Assembly: GCA_965202905.1 (NCBI GenBank)
Contig: OZ241868.1
Coordinates: 2,356,001 to 2,420,000, forward strand
DNA: 64,000 bases
Origin: CAYFYS01 sp965202905
GTDB lineage: Bacteria > Pseudomonadota > Alphaproteobacteria > MPNO01
Direction: 5' to 3'
In this document: positions 24,771 to 32,871 of the stretch, piece by piece
How positions within the stretch are numbered: the stretch's first letter is position 1
Layout: each line of letters opens with the position of its first letter
The notes under the pieces: model-generated
Database searches by the model: none
Told to the model about the DNA's origin: nothing
The model's input: only the letters and a program-made list of their open reading frames with translations
Made by a program: the position numbers and the translations under genes

Positions 24771-27584
24771 TCAGGCAGCGGAGGCGGAGATGTGCCGCGC
24801 GAGAATATCCCGGATGTCGCCGGGGGCCCTCGACACGTCCCAGGACCAACGGCCGAACCCGCCATGCGCGTTGACGGCGCGCACCCATTCTCCGAGGAAC
24901 CGGCGTTTGGTCTTGTCCTGGTCGCTGTCCCGGCCCTTGGTCTCCAGCACCAGCATGTCGCCCGACATCAGACGGACGAGGAAGTCGGGGCGGTATTTCC
25001 GCACCACGCCGCGATGAACGTAGAACACTTCGAAGCCGAGATGATCGTTCTTCACCCAGGCGTCCACTTCGGGAGCGCGGTCGAGGGCGCAGGCTTCCGA
25101 CGCTTCCCATGCGCTGTCGAAAACACAGAAGTTGATGTGGCTGCGCGCCGCGCGTTCGCAGGGCCTGCCCGTGTACCAGGCGCGCATGTCGCCGGTGGCC
25201 CGGATCGGCCGGTCCCGGTCGAACACCGGCTCCAGCCTTTCGGCGTTCTCGTGGCGGATCGCTTCCCAGATGTGCTGCGTCACACTGGTCATGTTGAGGG
25301 TGACGGTGAGGCGGCGCTTCAGGTCGTCGCGGTTGAACAGCGCGGGCGCGACGTCGATCTTGTCCGACCGGATGAATTGCTCGACGAGCCGCACCAGCTG
25401 CGCCAGCAGGAACATCCGGTCGCCGGTCCAGTCTTTCTGCATCTGGTCGTACACGTTCCGCGCGGTCTCGAAGACGATGCGCTGGGTGCGGAACTCGCGC
25501 GCCAGGGTCTCCAGGTCTATGGAGTCGATCTGCGTCACGTCCGGCTTGCCGTCGACGATGGGGGCAAGCTCCGCGAGCCGGACGGTCTTGCCGGCGTCGA
25601 GCGCCAGGGGCGTCACCCGCTCCCAGTCCAGGGACAGGCGCGGACGGTAGCTGTGGTCGATGCGGACCACGTTGGGCCATGAAATCTCGAAAGCCGCTTT
25701 CTCCGCCGCCGGCTCGATGGCGGTCTTCGGCGCCGGCGGCGGGGGCGGGCCGTTCTCCCGGCCCTCGTGAGGCAGGAAGGTGAAGGGCACGCCGAAGACG
25801 TTGACGTATTCCGGCTCGAACCGCCCCGTATCCGGGTTCGTCTCGTAAGACGTGCGGCGCAGCCCGCGCCCCACGACCTGCTCGCACAGAAGCTGGCTGG
25901 TGAAGGCGCGCAGCCCCATGATGTGGGTGACGGTCTTGGCGTCCCAGCCTTCCGACAGCATCCCGACGGAGATCACGTTCTGGATCTCCGCGCCCTCCTT
26001 GCCCGGCCGGCCCACCGAGTCGACCTGCAAGCGAAGGAACTCGGCCTGCTGCTTCCTGGTCGGTTTGCGCGCGCGGCCATCGGCGGCGGCGCTCCCGGCC
26101 TCGCCGCCGGAAAATTCGGCGATCGGCTCCTCGGCGGCCTCGGCCGCCTCCAGCACCTTCGAGTCGATGTGGAGAGTCCGCCCCGGGTCACAGAGTTCGT
26201 CGATACGAACCCTGTTGCTGTCGAACGCATGTTTGACCCGCGCCGCGGTCTCGGTGCGGTTGGCGACGGTAATCATCACCGGCCCGGTCGCGCTCTTCCG
26301 CTCCGCCCAATCCCTGGCGGTCTCGCGCCAGTCGTAGCCGAGCAGGTAATAGCCGTTCATCACCAGATCCGGCAGCGGCTCCTCGGGCCTGGCGGCCCGC
26401 CGGTTCAGATCGTCCTTGACCTCGGGGTCGTTGTAGATGTGGTAGAGACGGGATTTGTAGGTTCCGGCGTCGGGCGCCGCATCGTCGCGGATCACCACCC
26501 GCGGCGTCTTGACCAGACCGGACTCGATGGCGTCGTTCAGGCCGAAATCGCTCACGATCCAGCCGAACAACGCTTCCTCCGAACTCCGCCTGCCGGAAGG
26601 CGCGGAGGGCGTGGCGGAGAAGTCGTAGCAAGCGAGGATGCCGCGCGCCCGATGAAGTCGATCCAGCCCGCCCACCCATTTGGTCGCTTCCTCGACGGCG
26701 CCCCTGGCGACGCCCTTGAGTCCGGTTTCGGCGCCGACCCGCCATGCGTGATGCGCCTCGTCGTTGATGACAAGCACGTTCCGCGCGCTCGCCATGTCGC
26801 CAAGCACGTCGCGGACATAGGCTTCGTCGCTCTTGGCGCCGCGTTTGTCGACGCCGCGCTTGCCGGCGATCTTCTCCTCCGTCTCCCAATTGAGCGCGTG
26901 CCAGTTGCGAATCACCACCTTGCCCCGGCGCAGCTTGTCGAGCAGCGCCGACGGCACGACCCGGAAGGCGTCGTAGTAGTTCTCCGGATGAGACGGCTCC
27001 AGGACGGCCAGGCGGTTCCTCACCGTGAGACCGGGGGCGACGACCAGAACATGTCTGGCGAACCGGGCGTCGCGCGGGTTGGCGACCTTGTTGAGGACAT
27101 GCCAGGCGACGACCATGGCCATGACCACGGTCTTGCCGGAGCCGGTCGCCATCTTGGCGCACAGGCGCTCGAACGCCCCGCCGTCGGACGGGATATCGAC
27201 GCCCACCCGGTCGGCCGCGGGTCCCTCGGCAAGCCAGATGAGCGTTTCCGCCGCCTCGATCTGGCAGAAGAAGAAGCGCCGGGTCTCGAACTCCTCGGGA
27301 TCGTTCCAGTGCTCCAGCAGGCGCTTCGTGATCCCCGTGACGCCGGGATACCCGGCTTTGCGCCACGCGCGCACGCGCTCCCGAATCCGGTTGACCAGGG
27401 GAATCTCGATGAACACGCCGGGATCGTCGAAAGCCTTGGAGTCGCCCGACGCGACGACGTATCCCGCCGGGCGGCGGCCGTCCGCGAGATCGAAGAGCCG
27501 CGTCTCCCGGTCGTAGAGCCAATGCCGCGCCGGCTCCTCGTAGGGCGAGTTGACGATCAGGCGGTCGATGGTCGCCTGGGCCAC
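24771..27584 (-). CDS. res: Type III restriction endonuclease, Res subunit
   Basis: A 937-residue superfamily 2 helicase-nuclease. Walker A is MATGSGKTVVMA (about 145-156), the DEAH box is VINDEAHHAW (about 272), motif III-like CYDFSATP follows, then MLSEGWDAKTVTHIMGLRAF and the arginine-finger motif QVVGRGLRR. The C-terminal PD-(D/E)xK nuclease is present as YRPDFLVRLMSGDMLVLETKG (about 866-886), so the enzyme looks catalytically intact. It forms a complex with Mod and cleaves DNA after ATP-driven communication between head-to-head unmethylated sites. The GTG start at 27584 overlaps the stop of the small ORF by one base (TAGTG). It is the last gene of the mod-TIR-small ORF-res operon. Confidence 0.92.
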   Translation of the reverse strand: MAQATIDRLIVNSPYEEPARHWLYDRETRLFDLADGRRPAGYVVASGDSKAFDDPGVFIEIPLVNRIRERVRAWRKAGYPGVTGITKRLLEHWNDPEEFETRRFFFCQIEAAETLIWLAEGPAADRVGVDIPSDGGAFERLCAKMATGSGKTVVMAMVVAWHVLNKVANPRDARFARHVLVVAPGLTVRNRLAVLEPSHPENYYDAFRVVPSALLDKLRRGKVVIRNWHALNWETEEKIAGKRGVDKRGAKSDEAYVRDVLGDMASARNVLVINDEAHHAWRVGAETGLKGVARGAVEEATKWVGGLDRLHRARGILACYDFSATPSAPSGRRSSEEALFGWIVSDFGLNDAIESGLVKTPRVVIRDDAAPDAGTYKSRLYHIYNDPEVKDDLNRRAARPEEPLPDLVMNGYYLLGYDWRETARDWAERKSATGPVMITVANRTETAARVKHAFDSNRVRIDELCDPGRTLHIDSKVLEAAEAAEEPIAEFSGGEAGSAAADGRARKPTRKQQAEFLRLQVDSVGRPGKEGAEIQNVISVGMLSEGWDAKTVTHIMGLRAFTSQLLCEQVVGRGLRRTSYETNPDTGRFEPEYVNVFGVPFTFLPHEGRENGPPPPPAPKTAIEPAAEKAAFEISWPNVVRIDHSYRPRLSLDWERVTPLALDAGKTVRLAELAPIVDGKPDVTQIDSIDLETLAREFRTQRIVFETARNVYDQMQKDWTGDRMFLLAQLVRLVEQFIRSDKIDVAPALFNRDDLKRRLTVTLNMTSVTQHIWEAIRHENAERLEPVFDRDRPIRATGDMRAWYTGRPCERAARSHINFCVFDSAWEASEACALDRAPEVDAWVKNDHLGFEVFYVHRGVVRKYRPDFLVRLMSGDMLVLETKGRDSDQDKTKRRFLGEWVRAVNAHGGFGRWSWDVSRAPGDIRDILARHISASAA

Positions 27585-27829
27585 TACCCCGACTCCGGCG
27601 GGACCAGACGTTCGGGCTGCGAGACAGGATGGGGAACGTCCCGCTCCATCCGAACCATGCCGAACAGGTAAGGACGCGCGCCTTCCCCGAACCCGATCAG
27701 CGCGTCCGCATTGCTCCCGGGGCCGAAACCGTCCCGCAGGACGAAACCGGACGGCGCCGGCGCCGCCGCTCGCCAGCGTTCGCAGAACGCGGCGATCCGG
27801 CCGGAGTGTACGGAGATGCGCGCGGTCAT
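27584..27829 (-). CDS. Small ORF resembling the core of an MNT-type nucleotidyltransferase, probably degenerate
   Basis: An 81-residue ORF starting MTARISVHSGRIAAFCERW. The middle reads FGPGSNADALIGFGEGARPYLFGMVRMERDV, which parallels the nucleotidyltransferase core GPxSDxDLLVEFEPGARxGLFGLxxxxxEL of MntA-like antitoxins. The usual first metal-binding Asp is Asn here and the upstream GSxARG is not recognisable, so catalytic activity is doubtful. It overlaps the TIR gene stop (ATGA) and its own stop overlaps the res start, so it is translated as part of the operon. It could be a remnant of a toxin-antitoxin gene, or a small accessory or immunity protein. The homology is weak and judged by eye. 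Confidence 0.5.
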   Translation of the reverse strand: MTARISVHSGRIAAFCERWRAAAPAPSGFVLRDGFGPGSNADALIGFGEGARPYLFGMVRMERDVPHPVSQPERLVPPESG

Positions 27830-28599
27830 GTCTGAAACGCCCGGTTCATGTCGACAGCGAAGCCCGCGGCTTTCAATTCCTGACCAAGCTTCATCTTCCA
27901 GCCGCCGCCGTCGTCGAACCTGGTATGGACGATTCCGTCGTAGTCCGACGGCCATTCCACATCGCCTTTGACGAGGGGACAGACCCGGTCCCGACCGAGC
28001 TTCCCGAGAAAGAATCCCAGCTCGAGAATGACGTTTTGCCGGGCGCGGGGTTCGAGCTCATCCTCGTTTCCGGCAAGCGCGCCCACATCGTCCGGCGTCA
28101 GCAGGACCACGGCAAAACCGACATCTGCGTAATCCTGGAACTTCTCGATGATGGTGCGGCCCTGATTCGGTTTCTCGTGCAAGATAACCGGTTCGAATCC
28201 CAGTCTTTCCAAGAATCTGGAGACTGTTTCCCGAGTGGCTTCAGCACGACCGTGGATAACAAAGATCTTTTTATTATCGTAACGGATATCGGGTTTCTTA
28301 TCTGGGGTGTTGGATGATGTTTCTTCTTCGTTCCAATATTCTTTAACTTCATCTATCATAGATTCGAGAAATGATCTAATCCTTTTCAAGAGATTTTCTC
28401 TATCTGAATGAAGTAATTGAAATCTGAATTGTTTAATATAGTCTGGGTTATCTACAAACGTATTAACGATGGCTATCTCTGTATCTCTGCGCCATTTCAC
28501 GAATGCGGGTGATGTAAGAGATGTTTCTTTCAATTCCGACGCCTCATTCAGCGCCTTTCGCAGGCGTTCAAGAGCTTTTGCTTTCGTCGGGCGCGCCAT
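27826..28599 (-). CDS. TIR-like domain nucleotide-binding protein (CAP12/Pycsar-effector-like)
   Basis: A 257-residue protein with a charged helical N-terminal half (1-108) and a C-terminal TIR-like domain (about 110-240). The domain shows KKIFVIHGRAEATRETVSRFLERLGFEPVILHE, then VGFAVVLLTPDDVGA, then RARQNVILELGFFLGKLGRDRVCPL. The last is the signature of TIR-like proteins that serve as NAD+-consuming effectors in CBASS and Pycsar; Glu193 would be catalytic. It overlaps mod by one base (TAATG) and the next ORF by four (ATGA), so it is locked into the restriction operon. The N-terminal coding region (about 28300-28520) is strikingly AT-rich, unlike the C-terminal half, suggesting a chimeric origin. 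An abortive-infection role linked to restriction failure is my inference. Confidence 0.85.
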   Translation of the reverse strand: MARPTKAKALERLRKALNEASELKETSLTSPAFVKWRRDTEIAIVNTFVDNPDYIKQFRFQLLHSDRENLLKRIRSFLESMIDEVKEYWNEEETSSNTPDKKPDIRYDNKKIFVIHGRAEATRETVSRFLERLGFEPVILHEKPNQGRTIIEKFQDYADVGFAVVLLTPDDVGALAGNEDELEPRARQNVILELGFFLGKLGRDRVCPLVKGDVEWPSDYDGIVHTRFDDGGGWKMKLGQELKAAGFAVDMNRAFQT

Positions 28600-31178
28600 T
28601 ACCCCAGCTCCACGATCTTCAGGCTCTCGACGCCGCGGTCGTCTACGATCTTGACCGCCGCGCGGTTGTGCTCGCCGGGCTCGAAGGGGAGGGAGACCGC
28701 GCCGCGATAAGCCTCGATCCGGTCCGGGTCGATCTCGGCCTTGAGGTTGCGGGCGAGCTTTGCCCAGCCGTCCCCGGCGCCGGCCATCGGAAAGAACACC
28801 TGGCGCGGGAACAGGCTGCGCCCGTCATAGTCGGGATCGAGCATCCAGAGCGCGATCCGGTCCGCGCCGCCGGAATCCACGTTGCCCGTCCTGGTGTTGT
28901 AATAGTCGAAGCCCTGGACCGAGACGCGGAATTTGCCCGCATCCTCGCCGCCGGCGATGCGCTCGACCGCCACATCGGGCTGGCCGATCAGCCAGAAGCT
29001 CTCGTTGCTCGCGCGCTTCTTCTTGAGGTCGTCGGTCAGCAGATCGGCGTTCATCTGCGCCTTGAGCAGCGCGACGCCGGGCCAGTGGGTTTCGTCGATG
29101 TCCTTGGCGGCCTCCGGGTCGAACTGGAAGGCGGCGAAGACGATGACCTCCGGTTTCGGGACCAGGAGTTGCGCTTCCTCGACGGCGCGGTCGACCTGGC
29201 GCTGCTCCAGCGGCGCGTGGTCCGGCCCGAAAGAGACCACGATTCGGGCAGGCTCCCAGGCGGTGGCGGGGTCGTTGAAGCCGTCCGCCCCCTTGTCGTC
29301 GGGTCGTGTCTCGCCCTCGGCGTGGAGCCAGCGCGCGCCGGGCAGCGGCTCCAGCCGCGCGAAGGAGATGTGCTGTCCCGCCTTGCCGCGGATGCCGGTC
29401 TTGAGCAGTTCGTCGCGCCAGTCGCCCTGCCGCGCGGTCGCCCCCGTGCGCGCCACCGAGTCGTCCGCCGGCGTCCTGCCGGACTCCTCGATGTCGTCCA
29501 GGGGTTTCACCGTCGGCGCCGGCACGGCCTCGACCGTGAACGGGCCGGTCACCCGCGCCTTGGCGCGGTCGACGTGCGGCTGGTCGTAAAGGATCGTTTC
29601 GTTGGGCGGCTCGTCGTAACCTAGAATTCGCGGCGACACTTTAGCCACACCGTGATAACGGAAACCAGCCCCGACGCCTTCGGCGGGATGGGCGAGTTCG
29701 TAATAGTCGAAATTGGCCGTCATCAGCCGTTGCCGGGCGACGGCGACGGCGACGCGCGAGGTGTCGCAGGCGATCCAGCGCCGGCCCCACTGTTCGGCGA
29801 CATGGGCCATCGTCCCGCTGCCGCAGGTCGGGTCGAACACGAGGTCGCCCGGGTCGGTGGTCATCAGAATGGCGCGTTGGACAATCTTCGGAGCGGTTTG
29901 GACTACATAATGCTTGTCCGCAGGCGACATCGGCGCTGCCCAGATGTTGTTGATGCGGCGTCCCGGAACCTCTTTCTCATATAGTTTCCACCTCAACGAA
30001 TCCCGGTTTTCCGGGGTATCCAGTCGGCCTTGCTCGGCCAGCCGGTCCATTCCCTCACGGGAGATCGCCCATTGCCGATCCGCGCGGCAACGAAACATGT
30101 GCCCGTCATACTCATAAGGTTCCGATCGACCGGTCGTGGAGGCGCCTTGGGAGTCGAGTGGCATGCGGCAATAGATTCGCGCGCCCTTCGGCAAACGCCT
30201 GCTCGGGTCGAAGCGTTCTTCCGGGGTCAGCTTGCGGCATTCACCGTCAGGCAACTCGACCATGGCGTAGGAACTAAAGAACTCGATCACGTCGGCCCGC
30301 GTCAGCGGCTCGTAAAGCTGCCGGTACTTCACCTGCTTCCGGTCCCTGGCGTACCACAGGAGATAGTCGGCGACCTCCGGCAGCGTCGATGACGAACTCG
30401 CGCCGGTGGTGGCGTAGGAGATGGTCGCCATCCGGTTGCCGGCGCCGAATATCTCGTCCATCAGCACGCCGACGCGATGGACGTTCTCGTCGCCGATCTG
30501 CACGAAACAGCTTCCACTCTCGTGCAGAAGCTCGCGCGCCAGCAGCAGGCGGTCGCGCAGATAGGCCAAATAGGAATGGACGCCGAGCTCCCAGGTGTCG
30601 CGGAAGGCGCGGATCTGCTCCGGCTCGCCGGTCAGGTCCTCGTCCTTGCCGTCCGCGACCTCGCGCCGGTTCACGAAGGGCTGGAAGTTGGAGCCGTAGC
30701 GGATGCCGTAAGGCGGGTCGATATAGACGGTCTGCACCTGCCCGCCGAGACCCTCCTTCTCGATCAGGCTGTTCATGACCAGCAGGCTGTCGCCGGCGAT
30801 CAGCCGGTTCGTCCAGCTGTGCCGGTGCCTGTAGAACTCGATGGCCTGGCGGAGCGGCGGGTTCTCCTCCGGCGTGGCGAACAGCGAGAATTGCGGCCCG
30901 GCGCCGGTGCGTTTGCGCACCGCCTCGACGACGGTGCGCGGGTCGATGCGCTCGTGGACGTGCAGCGAGACCGTCGGCGCCTCGAACGAAATGTGTTCCG
31001 CCTTGCCGGCCCAGGAGAGCTGCGGGTCGAGATGCGGGTCATGGGCGTAGGTCTTGCCGCCGGCGTCCCGATCCGTCTCCGGCGTGACCAGCCCGACGGG
31101 CGGGTTGTTCACGCGTTCCTTACCGGCATGCGCGTAGGTCTCGATGTCCCGCCCAGCCGGATCGCCTCGCCGCGCCAT
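28599..31178 (-). CDS. mod: Type III restriction-modification DNA methyltransferase, Mod subunit
   Basis: An 859-residue beta-class adenine-N6 methyltransferase. The catalytic motif IV is VYIDPPYGIRYGSNF (about 150-164) and the AdoMet motif I comes after it as VFDPTCGSGTMAHVAEQWGRRWIACD (about 442-467), the order that defines the beta class. The N-terminus NNPPVGLVTPETDRDAGGKTYAHDPHLDPQLSWAGKAE is typical of large Mod proteins. The region after about 480 probably includes target recognition and Res contacts. I start at MARRGDP (31178); the longer frame is poorly supported. First gene of the operon; its 5' end and upstream region are duplicated at 31749-32254. Confidence 0.92.
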   Translation of the reverse strand: MARRGDPAGRDIETYAHAGKERVNNPPVGLVTPETDRDAGGKTYAHDPHLDPQLSWAGKAEHISFEAPTVSLHVHERIDPRTVVEAVRKRTGAGPQFSLFATPEENPPLRQAIEFYRHRHSWTNRLIAGDSLLVMNSLIEKEGLGGQVQTVYIDPPYGIRYGSNFQPFVNRREVADGKDEDLTGEPEQIRAFRDTWELGVHSYLAYLRDRLLLARELLHESGSCFVQIGDENVHRVGVLMDEIFGAGNRMATISYATTGASSSSTLPEVADYLLWYARDRKQVKYRQLYEPLTRADVIEFFSSYAMVELPDGECRKLTPEERFDPSRRLPKGARIYCRMPLDSQGASTTGRSEPYEYDGHMFRCRADRQWAISREGMDRLAEQGRLDTPENRDSLRWKLYEKEVPGRRINNIWAAPMSPADKHYVVQTAPKIVQRAILMTTDPGDLVFDPTCGSGTMAHVAEQWGRRWIACDTSRVAVAVARQRLMTANFDYYELAHPAEGVGAGFRYHGVAKVSPRILGYDEPPNETILYDQPHVDRAKARVTGPFTVEAVPAPTVKPLDDIEESGRTPADDSVARTGATARQGDWRDELLKTGIRGKAGQHISFARLEPLPGARWLHAEGETRPDDKGADGFNDPATAWEPARIVVSFGPDHAPLEQRQVDRAVEEAQLLVPKPEVIVFAAFQFDPEAAKDIDETHWPGVALLKAQMNADLLTDDLKKKRASNESFWLIGQPDVAVERIAGGEDAGKFRVSVQGFDYYNTRTGNVDSGGADRIALWMLDPDYDGRSLFPRQVFFPMAGAGDGWAKLARNLKAEIDPDRIEAYRGAVSLPFEPGEHNRAAVKIVDDRGVESLKIVELG

Positions 31179-31370
31179 GAGTCGCCTTCCGATAGCAGGC
31201 GCCCGGCCGGATCGCCGATCTGCCGCCCGAACTCCCCCAGGCACCCCGGAAACCAGTACCAATTCCAGCCGTTCCGGTCAAAGCGCCAACGATTCGCCGT
31301 CGGGAACGTTTTGGCCCGACCGGTTTACCTGACCGGTTCAACGGCTGCGCGCTGGGCTATTGAGGGCGGG
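30867..31370. repeat. 504-bp direct duplication, copy 1 (mod 5' end plus upstream region)
   Basis: This segment covers the first about 104 codons of mod and about 190 bp upstream, ending in the ggt-end repeat copy B. It is nearly identical to 31749-32254. Differences are scattered single bases plus a 2-bp insertion near the right end of copy 2, so the duplication is not brand new. Confidence 0.9.
31341..31370. repeat. Direct repeat copy B of the ggt 3' end
   Basis: A perfect 30-bp copy of the end of ggt (24627-24656) lies upstream of mod. The match begins exactly at ACGGCTG and ends at GAGGGCGGG. Its left flank (GACCGGTTCA) is shared with copy C but not with copy A. Confidence 0.85.
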
Positions 31371-31458
31371 GTCGTCCGGGTCGGCAAGGCGGGTCATCAA
31401 CCCGGCGACATTCGGCGTGACGCCGTCGCGGTGGCCAGCCGGGCAGGGGTCCCCAAGC

Positions 31459-31683
31459 TCAGGTCAACTTGATCGCAGCGAACAGCGCGCCGGCGACGGC
31501 CACTTGGGACAGCATCATCTTGACAATGGCGGCGTTGATCTCGGCTCGCAGGTCGGCCTTGGACGCAACGCCATCGGTGATGGCGTGGTGCATCGTGCGT
31601 GCAAGGACCTTGGCTTGATCGTCATTGAAGCCGGCTTTGAGAAACTCCGCGCTGGTCTCGAGCGCATCGAATGTCTTGCCCAT
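31459..31683 (-). CDS. Small DUF1640/CCDC90-like protein with a C-terminal membrane segment
   Basis: A 74-residue protein. FDALETSAEFLKAGFNDDQAKVLARTMHHAITDGVASKADLRAEINAAI resembles the N-terminal helix-turn-helix and start of the coiled coil of DUF1640 proteins, here shortened, followed by a hydrophobic tail MLSQVAVAGALFAAIKL. Such small genes often accompany mobile or defence islands, but their function is not established. The ATG at 31683 has AAGGGG about 10 bp upstream. The gene lies between ggt-end repeat copies B and C, separate from the restriction operon. Confidence 0.65.
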   Translation of the reverse strand: MGKTFDALETSAEFLKAGFNDDQAKVLARTMHHAITDGVASKADLRAEINAAIVKMMLSQVAVAGALFAAIKLT

Positions 31684-31748
31684 CCGTGAGTAACCCCTTC
31701 CCCCGGACCCCCATCCCAGCCCGTGCCTGGTTCGTAACGACAGCGCAA

Positions 31749-32060
31749 CTCCGGCGCGGCGAACAGCGAGAGTTGCGGCCCGGCGCCGGTGCGTTTGCGC
31801 ACCGCCTCGACGACGGTGCGCGGGTCGATGCGCTCGTGGACGTGCAGCGAGACCGTCGGCGCCTCGAACGAAATGTGTTCCGCCTTGCCGGCCCAGGAGA
31901 GCTGCGGGTCGAGATGCGGGTCATGGGCGTAGGTCTTGCCGCCGGCGTCCCGATCCGTCTCCGGCGTGACCAGCCCGACGGGCGGGTTGTTCACGCGTTC
32001 CTTACCGGCGTGCGCGCAGGTCTCGATGTCCCGCCCAGCCGGATCGCCTCGCCGCGCCAT
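31749..32060 (-). pseudogene. Truncated mod copy (first ~104 codons)
   Basis: The reading frame from ATG 32060 encodes an almost exact copy of the Mod N-terminus (MARRGDPAGRDIETCAHAG and so on to TGAGPQLSLFA), then leaves homology after about 104 codons and runs into unrelated sequence. Both catalytic motifs are missing, so it cannot methylate. It is the duplicated 5' end of the functional mod at 31178 and may retain the promoter. Confidence 0.85.
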
Positions 32061-32224
32061 GAGTCGCCTTCCGATAGCAGGCGCCCGGCTGGATCGCCGA
32101 TCTGCCGCCCGAACTCCCCCAGGCGCCTCGGAAACCAGTACCAATTCCAGCCGTTCCGGTCAAAGCGCCGACGATTCGCCGTCGGGAACGTTTTGGCCCG
32201 ATCGGTTTACCTGACCCCGGTTCA

Positions 32225-32254
32225 ACGGCTGTGCGCTGGGCTATTGAGGGCTGG
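32225..32254. repeat. Direct repeat copy C of the ggt 3' end
   Basis: This copy matches the ggt end with 28 of 30 bases, and unlike copy B the similarity to copy A continues to the right (ACGGTCCGGC). That makes copies A and C the likely outer boundaries of the insertion and copy B an internal product of the 504-bp duplication. Confidence 0.75.
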
Positions 32255-32284
32255 AACGGTCCGGCATAGGCTCGGCCGGACGCT

Positions 32285-32329
32285 CCGGAAAGGATGGGGC
32301 CGGAAAGGATGGGGCCGGAAAGGATGGAG
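32285..32329. repeat. Three tandem copies of a 15-bp unit before a VOC gene
   Basis: CCGGAAAGGATGGGG is repeated three times, the last copy diverging at its end. The unit is a multiple of three and contains an in-frame ATG, so it could add MGPER repeats to the N-terminus of the VOC protein if upstream starts were used. The better start is the ATG at 32342. Confidence 0.85.
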
Positions 32330-32341
32330 AAAGGACGGATC

Positions 32342-32743
32342 ATGGCGAAGCTGCGCCACATCGCGATCGCCTGCGACGACGTGGAGAAGACGGCGAAGTT
32401 CTACGAGAACGTCTTCGGCATGGAACGGGTCGGGGCGACCGAATCCTCGATCGCCGACGGGATCTATCTGTCCGACGGGGTGATCAATCTCGCCATCCTC
32501 GACTACAAGACCGACGAAGCGGCCGGCAGGGAGCGCGGCAAGGACTATGTCGGGGTGCACCATTTCGGCTTCTGGGTCGACAGCCTCGAAGACGCCGAAA
32601 AGACGATCGAGGCGCATGGCGGAGAGTTCTTCCTCGACCTGCCGGTCGACAAGGAGTCGCTCTACTACGAGAAGAAGTACCGCGACCCCAACGGCGTCAT
32701 CTTCGACATTTCCCACAACGGCTGGGTGGGCGCCGGCAAGTAA
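32342..32743 (+). CDS. VOC-family (glyoxalase fold) protein
   Basis: A 133-residue vicinal-oxygen-chelate protein. The repeated beta-alpha-beta units are clear: MAKLRHIAIACDDVEKTAKFYENVFGMERV, VHHFGFWVDSLEDAEKTIEAHGG and YRDPNGVIFDISHNGW. Two His and the final Asp region are candidate metal ligands. The ATG follows AGAAAGGA. It is a lone gene just right of the defence-cassette boundary, and before the insertion it would have been directly downstream of ggt. The reaction is unknown. Confidence 0.85.
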   Translation: MAKLRHIAIACDDVEKTAKFYENVFGMERVGATESSIADGIYLSDGVINLAILDYKTDEAAGRERGKDYVGVHHFGFWVDSLEDAEKTIEAHGGEFFLDLPVDKESLYYEKKYRDPNGVIFDISHNGWVGAGK

Positions 32744-32871
32744 GGCGCCCGGCAGGGCGGCGGTCGCGCCGATCGCCCCGGTCGCGCTCCGCGGGGGCCG
32801 CTTTCATCCGGGGACGACCGCCCGGACGGCGCCGGAGCGCGCATTGGATGCGCAAATATCCGGGCGCCGGC

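Larger units (their letters stand above)
31749..32254. repeat. Direct duplication, copy 2 (truncated mod 5' end plus upstream region)
   Basis: Second copy of the 30867-31370 segment, 506 bp long with a 2-bp insertion (GACCCCGG for GACCGG). It ends in ggt-end repeat copy C. The left breakpoint is at CTCCGGCG, after which the sequence is unrelated to mod. Confidence 0.9.

Noticed and set aside
31515..32144. A 209-codon frame containing the Mod N-terminus as a real gene
   Set aside because: It is the duplicated mod 5' end running into unrelated sequence in the wrong frame, without either catalytic motif.
24627..32254. Prophage or integrative element with its own integrase
   Set aside because: No integrase, transposase or phage gene lies between the repeats; only the boundary repeats suggest insertion.
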